Shown here: in pieces, positions 1 through 6,450 of the stretch
Position numbering within the stretch: position 1 is the stretch's first letter
How the letters are laid out: each line of letters starts with the position of its first letter
Source of the DNA: Symbiobacteriaceae bacterium
GTDB taxonomy: Bacteria; Bacillota; JAAYKD01; WRDA01
NCBI GenBank assembly: GCA_009779515.1
Contig: WREE01000102.1
Span: 1-7,117 of the forward strand
Direction: 5' to 3'
Length of the DNA stretch: 7,117 nucleotides
The notes under the pieces: generated by a model
Told to the model about the DNA's origin: nothing
The model's database searches: none
Seen by the model: the letters and a program-made list of their open reading frames with translations, nothing else
Position numbers and translations under genes: made by a program

Positions 1-1011
1 TAAAAAATCTAAGTACAGCATTTCTCGCTTTTGCCCAATGACAACCCTAATAATTGCCCGAGCTACCAAGTTACTACCTTCTTCAATACTGGGGTCGATC
101 ATCTCTAATAACGCCATATTGGGATCCAGCAGGTTTGCCCAGAGGCGATGGCTCATTTCGTGGGTATCGTTCTGAATAGGGTTTTGGCAGCTTGTCCAGT
201 GAGGAGAACGAGAACTCATCGTCACAATACTATATGGGTCGCCTACCAGGCGCATTATCTGGCTGGCTTTGGCTCCCCGTTGGTTAAAACGGGTAATTAC
301 CTGGGGAAATTCACCGAAAATTTGGCGTATAAAGGTCTCCACCGAAGCATTTTTGGGGGGAGCCTTTTTGCTAGCGTGATAGTATTTTAGCAACCTTTCT
401 TCGGCAAACTCACCACTGGTAAACTCCTGGATATTCGACTGTGCCAAAAAGCGAAAGGTAGACCAACCGGTATAACTAGCACTTCGCAAAGCCATAGTAT
501 ACCACCAGAAGGGGAGCTGTGTTGCCATCTTGTTGCGGTGACGGTACTGCACAATTTCCGGAGCTTCTTTAACCAACAATAAGTTGAGCATATTGCCAAT
601 TTTAGGGGATGATACCAGTTTGCGCTGCTCTTGATTCCATCCTTCACGAGCTTTTTTAAAAGTGGCTTCGTTGATCTTACCTTCGATCATCTCTGCCCAG
701 GTGACAGTTTGCAGCAAGTCGCGGAGCCAGGGGTTTTCCCGGGCTTGCTGGGAATTAAGAATACCTTCCTTCCACCAGAAGGGTAGGGACGGGTCTGGCA
801 CTTTATGTTCACCAAAGAGTTGTTGCAGTAACGGGTTACGGGGAAGATAAGGGGGAAACTCTTTAGGACAACAGGAGCGTTGTACCGTTTGGAAGAACTC
901 GGCAGCACGTCGATAGCTCTCAGTCCAGTCAGCTGTTTCTTCGTTAAAAGCAAGGGGTTTTATCGCGGTGCTTGCTATGCTATCACGAGTTAACAGGGTG
1001 GTTTCCGGCAT
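1..1011 (-). CDS. Uncharacterised protein, C-terminus cut off by the window edge
   Basis: The minus-strand frame starts at ATG 1011-1009 and stays open for 337 codons to the window edge, so the true protein is longer. The start is supported by an AGGAAGG ribosome binding site at 1021-1027, nine bases upstream. I do not recognise the family. Visible features are two LPFWW motifs (about residues 76-80 and 166-170), a charged helical middle, and a conserved-looking core at 258-276 (DPYSIVTMSSRSPHWTSCQ). That core is followed by a DPNMALLEMID stretch (296-306) and a basic NLVARAIIRVVIGQKRE segment. There is no signal peptide and no clear membrane helix, so it is probably cytoplasmic. It lies 49 bases downstream of the metallopeptidase gene on the same strand, so co-transcription is likely. 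That it is coding is inferred from the unbroken frame and protein-like composition. Function is unknown. Confidence 0.8.
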   Translation of the reverse strand, partial: MPETTLLTRDSIASTAIKPLAFNEETADWTESYRRAAEFFQTVQRSCCPKEFPPYLPRNPLLQQLFGEHKVPDPSLPFWWKEGILNSQQARENPWLRDLLQTVTWAEMIEGKINEATFKKAREGWNQEQRKLVSSPKIGNMLNLLLVKEAPEIVQYRHRNKMATQLPFWWYTMALRSASYTGWSTFRFLAQSNIQEFTSGEFAEERLLKYYHASKKAPPKNASVETFIRQIFGEFPQVITRFNQRGAKASQIMRLVGDPYSIVTMSSRSPHWTSCQNPIQNDTHEMSHRLWANLLDPNMALLEMIDPSIEEGSNLVARAIIRVVIGQKREMLYLDFL

Positions 1012-1020
1012 GCTTCGCTT

Positions 1021-1027
1021 CCTTCCT
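1021..1027 (-). promoter_or_regulatory. Ribosome binding site of the uncharacterised minus-strand gene
   Basis: The minus strand reads AGGAAGG, nine bases before ATG 1011-1009. It fixes the start of a gene that otherwise has no defined end in the window. Confidence 0.7.
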
Positions 1028-1060
1028 TTCGGTGCTCATAAAGGGTATACTTTAAATTTC

Positions 1061-1888
1061 TTACTCCAATATACTTGAGCGGTAGTTGTCGAGAATACGC
1101 AAACCCCAGCCTACACAATCGTTAAAGGCATAGAGGTCCATTTTTTCCTTAGGGGTGTGAGGGAAGTAATAGCCCACACTGAGATTTAAGCAGGGGATAC
1201 GGTTCCGTCTTGACATAAAATATGCATCGGAGAAAGCTCCGCCTACCTCCCGCAGCTCCCGTACCCCTACTTGCTCTCCGCAATGGCGCACATATTGGAC
1301 AAAAGATTTGGATCCCAAAGTGCGTCCTTCAATACGTGAGACTATGTCGCCGGAATTACGCCGGTCGAGCACTAAACCACAGGTTACCCCTTCCAGGAAG
1401 TTGGGATTAACATCGTGCATCCCTTGTCCACCTATTTCCTCCCGAGTGGTAAAGAGAAGACGGAGGTTAAGGGGACCGTTATAATGCTCCACTAAAGCCA
1501 GGATCATTTCGATACCGGCGCGGTCGTCCCCCCCTAGCACCACAGGACGTACCACCCCCCGCTCAGTTTCCCGGGGGAGTTGGCTTTGGTCGAGCATTAA
1601 ATAACCATCTTCCACCAGGAAATGCCTCTCCATTTCGGGAAAGAAGACCGTATCCATATGAGCGCAGAGAACAATGGTATCCGTGCCACTATCTCCCGGT
1701 TTCCAAGCGCACAAGTTACCCTCTTTGTCTCGCTCAATATGGGTGCAGTGAGGGGTTAAAATGGGTATGAGATATTCAGCCACCGGCTCTTCCATTTTGG
1801 AAGGAGCGTAAATGGCTACTAAGTCGATCAACCGGTTTAAGTTAAAACGTGCATAGGGATTAACATAACCCTTTACTGTGTAACCCAT
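1061..1888 (-). CDS. Compact zinc metallopeptidase (clan MH: M28/M42/M20-like)
   Basis: A 275-residue protein carrying the ordered metal and catalytic motifs of clan MH two-zinc exopeptidases: CAHMDTV (His77, Asp79), LGGDDRAGI (Asp121, bridging), TTREEIGGQG (Glu150 catalytic, Glu151 ligand), LVLDRR (Asp175) and YYFPHTPKE (His244). Members are usually cytoplasmic aminopeptidases or dipeptidases that hydrolyse peptide bonds. Only about 69 residues separate Asp175 from His244, so there is no room for the M20 lid domain. The 44 residues between His77 and Asp121 are too few for the usual M42 inserted domain. It is shorter than typical M42 (about 350) or PepT (about 410) proteins. The ATG start is supported by AAGGAG at 1895-1900, six bases upstream. 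It is probably first in a two-gene minus-strand transcript with the uncharacterised gene. Peptidase activity is well supported; the exact family and substrate are not. Confidence 0.85.
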   Translation of the reverse strand: MGYTVKGYVNPYARFNLNRLIDLVAIYAPSKMEEPVAEYLIPILTPHCTHIERDKEGNLCAWKPGDSGTDTIVLCAHMDTVFFPEMERHFLVEDGYLMLDQSQLPRETERGVVRPVVLGGDDRAGIEMILALVEHYNGPLNLRLLFTTREEIGGQGMHDVNPNFLEGVTCGLVLDRRNSGDIVSRIEGRTLGSKSFVQYVRHCGEQVGVRELREVGGAFSDAYFMSRRNRIPCLNLSVGYYFPHTPKEKMDLYAFNDCVGWGLRILDNYRSSILE

Positions 1889-1894
1889 TGAAAA

Positions 1895-1900
1895 CTCCTT
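1895..1900 (-). promoter_or_regulatory. Ribosome binding site of the metallopeptidase gene
   Basis: The minus strand reads AAGGAG, six bases upstream of ATG 1888-1886. It confirms the chosen start. Confidence 0.75.
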
Positions 1901-1913
1901 GTTGAATGCGGCG

Positions 1914-1930
1914 TAATACCCCTGGTATTA
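1914..1930. repeat. Perfect inverted repeat, possible operator or leader hairpin
   Basis: TAATACC, three spacer bases, then GGTATTA: a perfect 7-bp palindrome in the divergent intergenic region, 26 bases upstream of the metallopeptidase start. A second inverted repeat overlaps it, CCCCTG (1919-1924) with CAGGGG (1933-1938), so as RNA the two hairpins exclude each other. The symmetry and short centre suit a dimeric regulator, but no regulator is encoded nearby and I do not recognise the site. Confidence 0.45.
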
Positions 1931-1983
1931 GTCAGGGGGGGCTGTCACATAGCTAGCATTTCCCTGGGTGCATGATCTAATTA

Positions 1984-2011
1984 AGTATAACATATAACTA
2001 AAATTAAGCAA
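1984..2011 (-). promoter_or_regulatory. Candidate promoter for the metallopeptidase and downstream gene
   Basis: On the minus strand, TTGCTT (2006-2011) lies 16 bases from TATACT (1984-1989), a moderate vegetative sigma-factor match. It would give a leader of about 90 bases containing the palindrome at 1914-1930. On the plus strand two TATAAC boxes (1986-1991 and 1993-1998) overlap it but lack a convincing -35, so I could not place the promoter of the yabM operon. Confidence 0.35.
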
Positions 2012-2017
2012 GGGGGG
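2010..2017 (+). promoter_or_regulatory. Ribosome binding site deciding the GTG start of yabM
   Basis: AAGGGGGG ends nine bases before the GTG at 2027. It supports a non-ATG start for the flippase gene; the reading begins SGKPSFVTN, directly before the first membrane segment. Confidence 0.65.
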
Positions 2018-2026
2018 CTCCTGCCA

Positions 2027-3625
2027 GTGTCAGGGAAGCCATCTTTTGTCACGAATACCCTGCTTTTAACAGCAGCCGGCGGCATTGCCCGCCTTCTCGG
2101 AGCTGTGTACCGTATCTTTCTTTCACGCGCTATTGGTGACGACGGCATAGGTCTTTTTCAAATGGCTTTCGACCTCAACCTGGTGCTAACCACCATAGCT
2201 ATTAGCGGTTTACCTTTGGCTATTTCCAAGCTTATTGCCGAGCGTTACGAAGAAGGAGATACTCCGGGTGCCGAGCGCCTTTTTCGGGTCTCTTTTATCG
2301 GGTGTACCTGCATCGGAGTTGTGTGTGCCATAGCCCTCTACGCAGGAGCTCCTTTTTTGATCCATACTCTCCTCCAGGAACCCCGGGCGCTTTTACCTTT
2401 ACGCTATATGGCGCTGAGTTTGGTGGCAGCGTTTATGGCGGCTCCTTTACGCGGCTATTTCCAGGGGAGACAGCAAATGTTACCTCGTGCTATCTCTGAA
2501 ACTTTGGAGCAGTTAGTGCGTGTAGGAGCAATTTTTACCTTGGTATGGCTCTGGCAGAGCAGAGGTACCGAGTATGCTGCTGGGGGAGCTACCCTAGGTG
2601 TCTCTCTGGGTGCGGTTGCCGGCTTCCTCTATATTTTAGGGGAGTTTTGGCGCCAAAGAGAAAAAGGTGTAGCCGGAAAAGCTGCCAGGAAGCTTTCCTT
2701 GGTGGCGGTTATAAGTCAGCTTATCAAGGTTGCTCTGCCGGTAATTCTGGGAGGGCTTATCTGGCCGCTCATGCGCTTGGCAGATACTCTCCTGGTACAT
2801 ATGCGTTTAATCAGTGTGGGGTTTACTCCCGAACGAGCTACCGAACTTTTTGGGCAATTTTCCGGACAAGCAGGTCCGCTCATCAATCTTCCTTCAATTC
2901 TCACGGTCTCTCTGGCAGCCAGCCTACTGCCCTCCATAGCTGCTGCTCTAACTCGCCGGGATATCGAGGAGCTTCATGGTCAATGTAATTTAGCTCTTAA
3001 ACTGGCTATCGACTTTGGCTTACCGGCAGCCACCGGTCTCTTTCTTTTAGCTACGCCGGTAGCAACAGCTCTCTATGGTAATCCTGAGGCAGGTCCGGTT
3101 ATCGCCTCTTACTCCTGGGTTATCCTTTTTCTCCTCCTCTTTCAAACCACTACCAGCATTCTCCAGGGGATAGGGAAGATGCAGGCTCCCGTCCTGGCTA
3201 TGGTTGCCGGTGTTCTTTTAAAAAGCTGTCTTACTTTTTGGCTGTGTGGCTTACCTCATATGCATATCTATGGCGCAGGTTGGGCTTCGGCCTTGGGTAT
3301 GGCTTTAGCTGTCCTAGTAAATTTAGCAGTCATCTTCCGCGAACTCCACTTACCTCCAGTCTTTCGTGGTTTATTATGGGCTCCGGGTGGCGCCACGATC
3401 CTCATGGCTTGCTTGGTTCATTTTGGGTATCTGTATATCGCTTCCCGGTGGGCTAGCTCCCTGGCTCTTTTGTTAATTATCCCTCTAGGGGTTTTCGTCT
3501 ACGGAGCGGTTCTGGTGTTGGCTGGAGGGTTCACCCGGGAGGAGCTGAAGGCCATTCCTGGAATAAACACCCTAGTCTCTCAACTACCTTCACGTATTAT
3601 CCCATCAAGCAAGAAGGAGCAATAA
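2027..3625 (+). CDS. yabM: MOP-family flippase, YabM/SpoVB-like polysaccharide or lipid carrier exporter
   Basis: A 532-residue, very hydrophobic protein with the multi-helix pattern of the MOP exporter superfamily (SpoVB, MurJ, Wzx relatives). The N-terminus shows the SpoVB-type signature: TLLLTAAGGIARLLGAVYRI (11-30), SRAIGDDGIGLFQMA (33-47) and ISGLPLAISKLIAERYEEGD (59-78). A second motif, RGYFQGRQQMLPRAISETLE, starts at residue 142. Length matches the family (about 520-550). By family knowledge it moves an undecaprenyl-linked cell-envelope precursor across the membrane; the actual cargo is unknown. Position directly before the MazG fusion matches Bacillus yabM-yabN. It starts with GTG and ends two bases before the next gene, so the two are certainly co-transcribed. 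True SpoVB, needed for spore cortex, is a paralogue, so a sporulation role cannot be assumed. Confidence 0.88.
   Translation: MSGKPSFVTNTLLLTAAGGIARLLGAVYRIFLSRAIGDDGIGLFQMAFDLNLVLTTIAISGLPLAISKLIAERYEEGDTPGAERLFRVSFIGCTCIGVVCAIALYAGAPFLIHTLLQEPRALLPLRYMALSLVAAFMAAPLRGYFQGRQQMLPRAISETLEQLVRVGAIFTLVWLWQSRGTEYAAGGATLGVSLGAVAGFLYILGEFWRQREKGVAGKAARKLSLVAVISQLIKVALPVILGGLIWPLMRLADTLLVHMRLISVGFTPERATELFGQFSGQAGPLINLPSILTVSLAASLLPSIAAALTRRDIEELHGQCNLALKLAIDFGLPAATGLFLLATPVATALYGNPEAGPVIASYSWVILFLLLFQTTTSILQGIGKMQAPVLAMVAGVLLKSCLTFWLCGLPHMHIYGAGWASALGMALAVLVNLAVIFRELHLPPVFRGLLWAPGGATILMACLVHFGYLYIASRWASSLALLLIIPLGVFVYGAVLVLAGGFTREELKAIPGINTLVSQLPSRIIPSSKKEQ
3614..3619 (+). promoter_or_regulatory. 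Ribosome binding site of mazG inside the end of yabM
   Basis: AAGGAG overlaps the last codons of yabM and sits eight bases before ATG 3628. This points to tight coupling of the two genes. Confidence 0.7.
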
Positions 3626-3627
3626 AA

Positions 3628-5121
3628 ATGGAAACCATTGCCGAAAAACCCAAGGCAGTTATTCACCTCCTGGGGCTGGGATGTGGAAACAGTGCCGATC
3701 TCACCCTCAAGACGGTAGAGCTACTGCAGAGTGGCCTTCCTGTTTTTTTGCGCACGGTTAATCATCCAACGGTGAGTTGGCTGCGGGAACAGGGTGTAGT
3801 CTTCACCTCTTTCGACAGCTTTTATCAGGAAGCGGAAAATTTTACCTCCCTTTATCAGGATATAGCTACGAAAATTATTAGTGAAGCAGTGAAGCTGGGA
3901 GAGTTAATCTATGGGGTGCCCGGGCACCCTTTAGTTGCCGAACAGGTGAGCCAACTCCTGTTAGCCGAAGAAAAAGCTCCTACAGGAAGTCCCATAGAAG
4001 TGCGCGTCTACTCGGCGGTAAGTGCTATTGAAGGCATCACCACTGCCCTGGGTATTGATCCCGCTCAAGGTTTAATTATTCAAGATGCCTTAGCTTATAA
4101 AGAAGTTGCCGGAGATATGCCTCAGCTTTTACTACAGGTATACAGCCCTCTTGTTGCTGCCGATCTGAAACTAACATTAATGGCAAGCTACCCTGATGAT
4201 ACCCCGGTAACCTTGGTGCGTGCTGCTGGTATTCCCCAGGAGGAAACCATAGTTAACCTACCCCTCCATGAACTTGACCATATACCCTGGATCGATCATC
4301 TCACCAGCATATATATTCCCGGTGGTAACCTTCGGGTGCCTGCCGTCGTAGCCCTCGACCCTTTAGTGGCTGTCATGGAGCAACTGCGAGGACCTGAAGG
4401 TTGCCCCTGGGATCAAGAGCAAGACCATTTCTCCTTGCGTCCCTACTGTATCGAAGAAGCTTGGGAGGTGGTTACGGCAATTGAAGGCGGGGTTAGCCGG
4501 GAGCTGGTAGATGAGTTGGGGGATCTTTTACTCCAAATAGCATTTCATGCCTGTATTGCTGCAGAAACGGGGGAATTTGATCTCGCTGATGTTGTCACCG
4601 CTATATGTGACAAGATGATCAGGCGCCATCCTCATGTCTTTGGCGAGCTGCACTTCGACAGCTCTGCTCAGGTGTTACAAAGCTGGGAGCAAATTAAACA
4701 AGCCGAACGAGCCGAAGTTGCCCAGGAATGGCAACCGCTACTGCAAGGGGTAGGTGAAGGGATGCCTGCTCTTTCCCGGGCGCGAAAGATTCAAGAAAAA
4801 GTTGCCGGAGTAGGTTTTGACTGGCGAGATGCCTCAGGACCTGCAGCCAAGGTGCGGGAAGAGTTGATGGAGCTTGATGCTGCCTTGGTTGCTAACGATC
4901 CTATCCGTGGAGAACAGGAGTTTGGCGACTTGCTCTTTTCCCTGGTCAACTGGTCGCGCCATGTGCACATAGATCCGGAATTAGCTCTTCTGGGTAGCTG
5001 CCGTGAATTTTGTGAACGTTTTTTTAAAATGGAGAAGGAATCTCTGACCTCGGGGGAAAACTTGGTAGATAAGACTTTATCGGAGCTTGATGCGCTCTGG
5101 GAGCGCGCTAAGAAACGGTAA
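3628..5121 (+). CDS. mazG: Tetrapyrrole methylase domain fused to MazG NTP pyrophosphohydrolase (YabN type)
   Basis: A 497-residue two-part protein. Residues about 10-225 form a SAM-dependent tetrapyrrole (corrin/porphyrin) methylase-like domain, with LLGLGCGNSADLTLKTVELL (14-33) and GVPGHPLVAE (96-105). Residues about 245-497 are MazG with two helical repeats. The first has GPEGCPWDQEQD (255-266), IEEAWE (275-280, EExxE) and DELGDLL (295-301). The second has REELMELD (410-417) and EFGDLL (431-436). RRHPHVFGE (332-340) is typical of MazG. The acidic residues bind magnesium, and family members hydrolyse NTPs or dNTPs to the monophosphate plus pyrophosphate, cleaning the nucleotide pool. The substrate of the methylase half is unknown in this family. 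All metal motifs are intact in both repeats. The gene follows yabM by two bases, as in Bacillus yabM-yabN. Confidence 0.95.
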   Translation: METIAEKPKAVIHLLGLGCGNSADLTLKTVELLQSGLPVFLRTVNHPTVSWLREQGVVFTSFDSFYQEAENFTSLYQDIATKIISEAVKLGELIYGVPGHPLVAEQVSQLLLAEEKAPTGSPIEVRVYSAVSAIEGITTALGIDPAQGLIIQDALAYKEVAGDMPQLLLQVYSPLVAADLKLTLMASYPDDTPVTLVRAAGIPQEETIVNLPLHELDHIPWIDHLTSIYIPGGNLRVPAVVALDPLVAVMEQLRGPEGCPWDQEQDHFSLRPYCIEEAWEVVTAIEGGVSRELVDELGDLLLQIAFHACIAAETGEFDLADVVTAICDKMIRRHPHVFGELHFDSSAQVLQSWEQIKQAERAEVAQEWQPLLQGVGEGMPALSRARKIQEKVAGVGFDWRDASGPAAKVREELMELDAALVANDPIRGEQEFGDLLFSLVNWSRHVHIDPELALLGSCREFCERFFKMEKESLTSGENLVDKTLSELDALWERAKKR

Positions 5122-5146
5122 GTATACGGGTACTCCAATATATCCG

Positions 5147-5153
5147 AAAGGAG
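5147..5153 (+). promoter_or_regulatory. Ribosome binding site that fixes the HU start
   Basis: AAAGGAG lies eight bases before ATG 5162. An in-frame ATG at 5087 would add 25 residues, but it lies inside the end of mazG and lacks this site. The conserved HU N-terminus (M-KKDLV) begins at 5162. Confidence 0.8.
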
Positions 5154-5161
5154 CATTTTCA

Positions 5162-5491
5162 ATGCACAAGAAGGACTTAGTTATCGCCATCGTCGAAAAG
5201 AGCGGGCTAACCAAGAAGGATGCTGAGGCTGCACTCAACGCCATCACCGCCATTGTTATGGAAACAGTCTCTAGCGGAGACAAGGTACAACTGGTAGGAT
5301 TTGGCACCTTCGAGCCTCGTAACCGTGCTGCTCGCCAGGTAACCAATCCCCAGACTCGGGAAAAGTTCATGGCTCCAGCTGCTGTTGTCCCTATCTTTAA
5401 GGCAGGGCAGACCTTCCGCACTGCTGTGGCTTCTGCTGCTGCAAAAAAAGAAGAAGAAGTCAAGAAAATCGCACCCAAAAAGAAGAAGTAA
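5162..5491 (+). CDS. hup: HU-family nucleoid DNA-binding protein with lysine-rich C-terminal tail
   Basis: A 109-residue histone-like protein. The core (1-90) shows MHKKDLVIAIVEKSGLTKKD, the LVGFGTFEPRNRAAR turn and arm start (44-58), and NPQT (62-65) holding the arm-tip proline that intercalates into bent DNA. The C-terminal FKAGQTFRTAV (79-89) closes the core. HU dimers bind and bend DNA non-specifically and compact the nucleoid. Ordinary HU is about 90 residues. This one continues with about 19 residues of alanine and lysine (AAAKKEEEVKKIAPKKKK), a tail expected to add non-specific DNA contacts. It lies 40 bases after mazG with its own strong ribosome binding site. HU is usually abundant, so an internal promoter is possible, but none is clear. 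Confidence 0.95.
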   Translation: MHKKDLVIAIVEKSGLTKKDAEAALNAITAIVMETVSSGDKVQLVGFGTFEPRNRAARQVTNPQTREKFMAPAAVVPIFKAGQTFRTAVASAAAKKEEEVKKIAPKKKK

Positions 5492-5513
5492 CCCTGCAGT
5501 AGCATAACCCCTT

Positions 5514-5543
5514 GAGCCAAGTGGCAACTGGTCACATTGGCTC
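5514..5543 (+). repeat. Inverted repeat after HU
   Basis: GAGCCAA (5514-5520) pairs with TTGGCTC (5537-5543), and GTG (5521-5523) pairs with CAC (5533-5535) around a one-base bulge. No T-run follows, so it does not look like an intrinsic terminator. It may be an mRNA 3' stabiliser or part of the rqcP leader. Confidence 0.5.
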
Positions 5544-5569
5544 CGGCTTTGGTCTCGCCCTTAAGTAAT

Positions 5570-5615
5570 GGGCAAGCGCATCTTGCTGCTCTTGGGCCGC
5601 AAGATGCGTTTGCCT
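5570..5615 (+). repeat. Strong 16-bp hairpin between HU and rqcP
   Basis: The 16 bases 5571-5586 pair completely with 5599-5614, with one G-U pair (5576/5609) and a 12-base loop. Bases 5570 and 5615 can add a further G-U. The sequence after it (TACCAAATTCG) has no T-run, so it is not a standard terminator. A smaller stem, CCTTAC (5613-5618) with GTAAGG (5626-5631), overlaps its 3' arm and competes with it. Confidence 0.7.
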
Positions 5616-5631
5616 TACCAAATTCGTAAGG

Positions 5632-5674
5632 AAAGGAGAGTAGCCAGATTCCTATTATTGGCTACAGTGCTCCC
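5632..5674 (+). promoter_or_regulatory. rqcP translation start region with a hairpin between ribosome binding site and ATG
   Basis: AAAGGAG (5632-5638) is the only good Shine-Dalgarno sequence, yet ATG 5675 is 36 bases further on. Between them GTAGCCA (5640-5646) pairs with TGGCTAC (5659-5665). Folding this stem leaves about ten unpaired bases between site and start, a normal distance. The fold can also extend by pairing GGAG (5635-5638) with CTCC (5670-5673), which would cover the site. No in-frame ATG, GTG or TTG lies closer to it; an ATT at 5648 is the only odd alternative. Confidence 0.5.
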
Positions 5675-5941
5675 ATGCGGTTGGATAAATATCTAAAAGT
5701 TTCACGCCTGATTAAGAGGCGAACTCTGGCCAAAGAGGTTGCCGCCGCTGATCGTGTTGAAGTCAATGGGCGAGTAGCCAAACCAGCTACCGATATTAAA
5801 CCGGGGGATAAAATAACCCTGCGCTACGGTAATCGTACTCTCACAGTTGAAGTGGTAAATATCGCCGAAAATGCTCGTAAAAACGAGGCTTCGGGGATGT
5901 ATAAGGTGTTAGGGGAAACTTCTACAACACCGACAGAGTAA
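5675..5941 (+). CDS. rqcP: RqcP (YabO), S4-domain ribosome quality-control factor
   Basis: An 88-residue protein made almost wholly of one S4 RNA-binding domain: MRLDKYLKVSRLIKRRTLAKE (start) with VEVNGRVAKPATDIKPGD, then KITLRYGNRTLTVEVVNI. Length and N-terminus match Bacillus YabO/RqcP (about 86 residues). By family knowledge RqcP binds obstructed 50S subunits carrying peptidyl-tRNA and works with RqcH to add C-terminal alanine tails to stalled chains. The ATG at 5675 gives the family N-terminus, but its ribosome binding site is 36 bases away across a hairpin. The gene lies 183 bases after HU, an unusually long gap in this run, filled by inverted repeats. Position after mazG and before divIC agrees with the conserved Firmicute order. 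Confidence 0.93.
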   Translation: MRLDKYLKVSRLIKRRTLAKEVAAADRVEVNGRVAKPATDIKPGDKITLRYGNRTLTVEVVNIAENARKNEASGMYKVLGETSTTPTE

Positions 5942-6014
5942 GCTGTTATCCTCAACCGTAACCTCTTTCAGACCATGTATAGCCCCCATATATCAGAGTA
6001 GAAAGGTAGAGACT

Positions 6015-6383
6015 GTGGTGTCACCCTGGCCATATCGCCGGTCAATCCGTACACAAGCTCCTGCGGTTAGGCGTATACGCTATGCCGGTTCTTTTACACT
6101 TCCTAACCCACGCTCCCTCCGTCGCTGGGAACCACTTCTTTGGTTTTCAGCTCTATTCCTTTCTTTGGCTATCTCCTGGGATATCTACCTGAAATATAGT
6201 AGTATCAGGGAGCTGCAAAATCGTTTACAGGAAGTAGACCAGCAGCTGGACGCAAACCGTTTTGAGCACCAGCTATTAATTGCTAAAAGAGAGTACTACC
6301 TCAGTGACGCCTATATAGAGCGGTACGCGGTAGAGGAGCTGGATTGGCTACGCCCTGGCGACTTCTATCTCCTTTGGCCTTGA
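6015..6383 (+). CDS. divIC: DivIC/FtsB-family septum formation initiator
   Basis: A 122-residue bitopic membrane protein. A basic cytoplasmic N-terminus (about 1-38, with RR and RRIR groups) precedes one membrane helix (about 40-57, LLWFSALFLSLAISWDIY). A coiled coil follows (about 62-92, with LQNRLQEVDQQLDANRFEHQ), then the C-terminal motif YIERYAVEELDWLRPGDFYL typical of DivIC/FtsB proteins. In Firmicutes DivIC joins FtsL and DivIB in the divisome outside the membrane. The GTG at 6015 is preceded by AGAAAGG (6000-6006), eight bases away; the next codon is also GTG. It follows rqcP by 73 bases, whereas Bacillus has yabP and yabQ in between. No S1-domain yabR follows it. Confidence 0.85.
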   Translation: MVSPWPYRRSIRTQAPAVRRIRYAGSFTLPNPRSLRRWEPLLWFSALFLSLAISWDIYLKYSSIRELQNRLQEVDQQLDANRFEHQLLIAKREYYLSDAYIERYAVEELDWLRPGDFYLLWP

Positions 6384-6450
6384 TCCATCTTTGGGCTAAA
6401 ATCTGTAAGTTACATGGAGCCTTGGGGTAAAAATAATTAGTATGCGTCTC

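Noticed and set aside
148..953. Several short open frames on both strands (148-390 and 662-850 plus; 387-647 and 687-953 minus)
   Set aside because: They overlap the single unbroken minus-strand frame 1-1011, which has a ribosome binding site and protein-like composition; the small ones are out-of-frame shadows.
2302..3456. Out-of-frame plus and minus open frames inside yabM
   Set aside because: The flippase frame has family motifs and membrane periodicity throughout; the others are shadows.
5087..5161. N-terminal extension of HU from the ATG at 5087
   Set aside because: It overlaps the end of mazG, lacks a ribosome binding site, and the canonical HU N-terminus starts at 5162 after AAAGGAG.
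5077..5535. Minus-strand open frames opposite HU (5077-5535 and 5207-5527)
   Set aside because: Antisense shadows of the HU gene with low-complexity phenylalanine and serine runs derived from the lysine tail.
5514..5543. Hairpin after HU as an intrinsic terminator
   Set aside because: No T-run follows the stem; the next bases are CGGCTTTGG.
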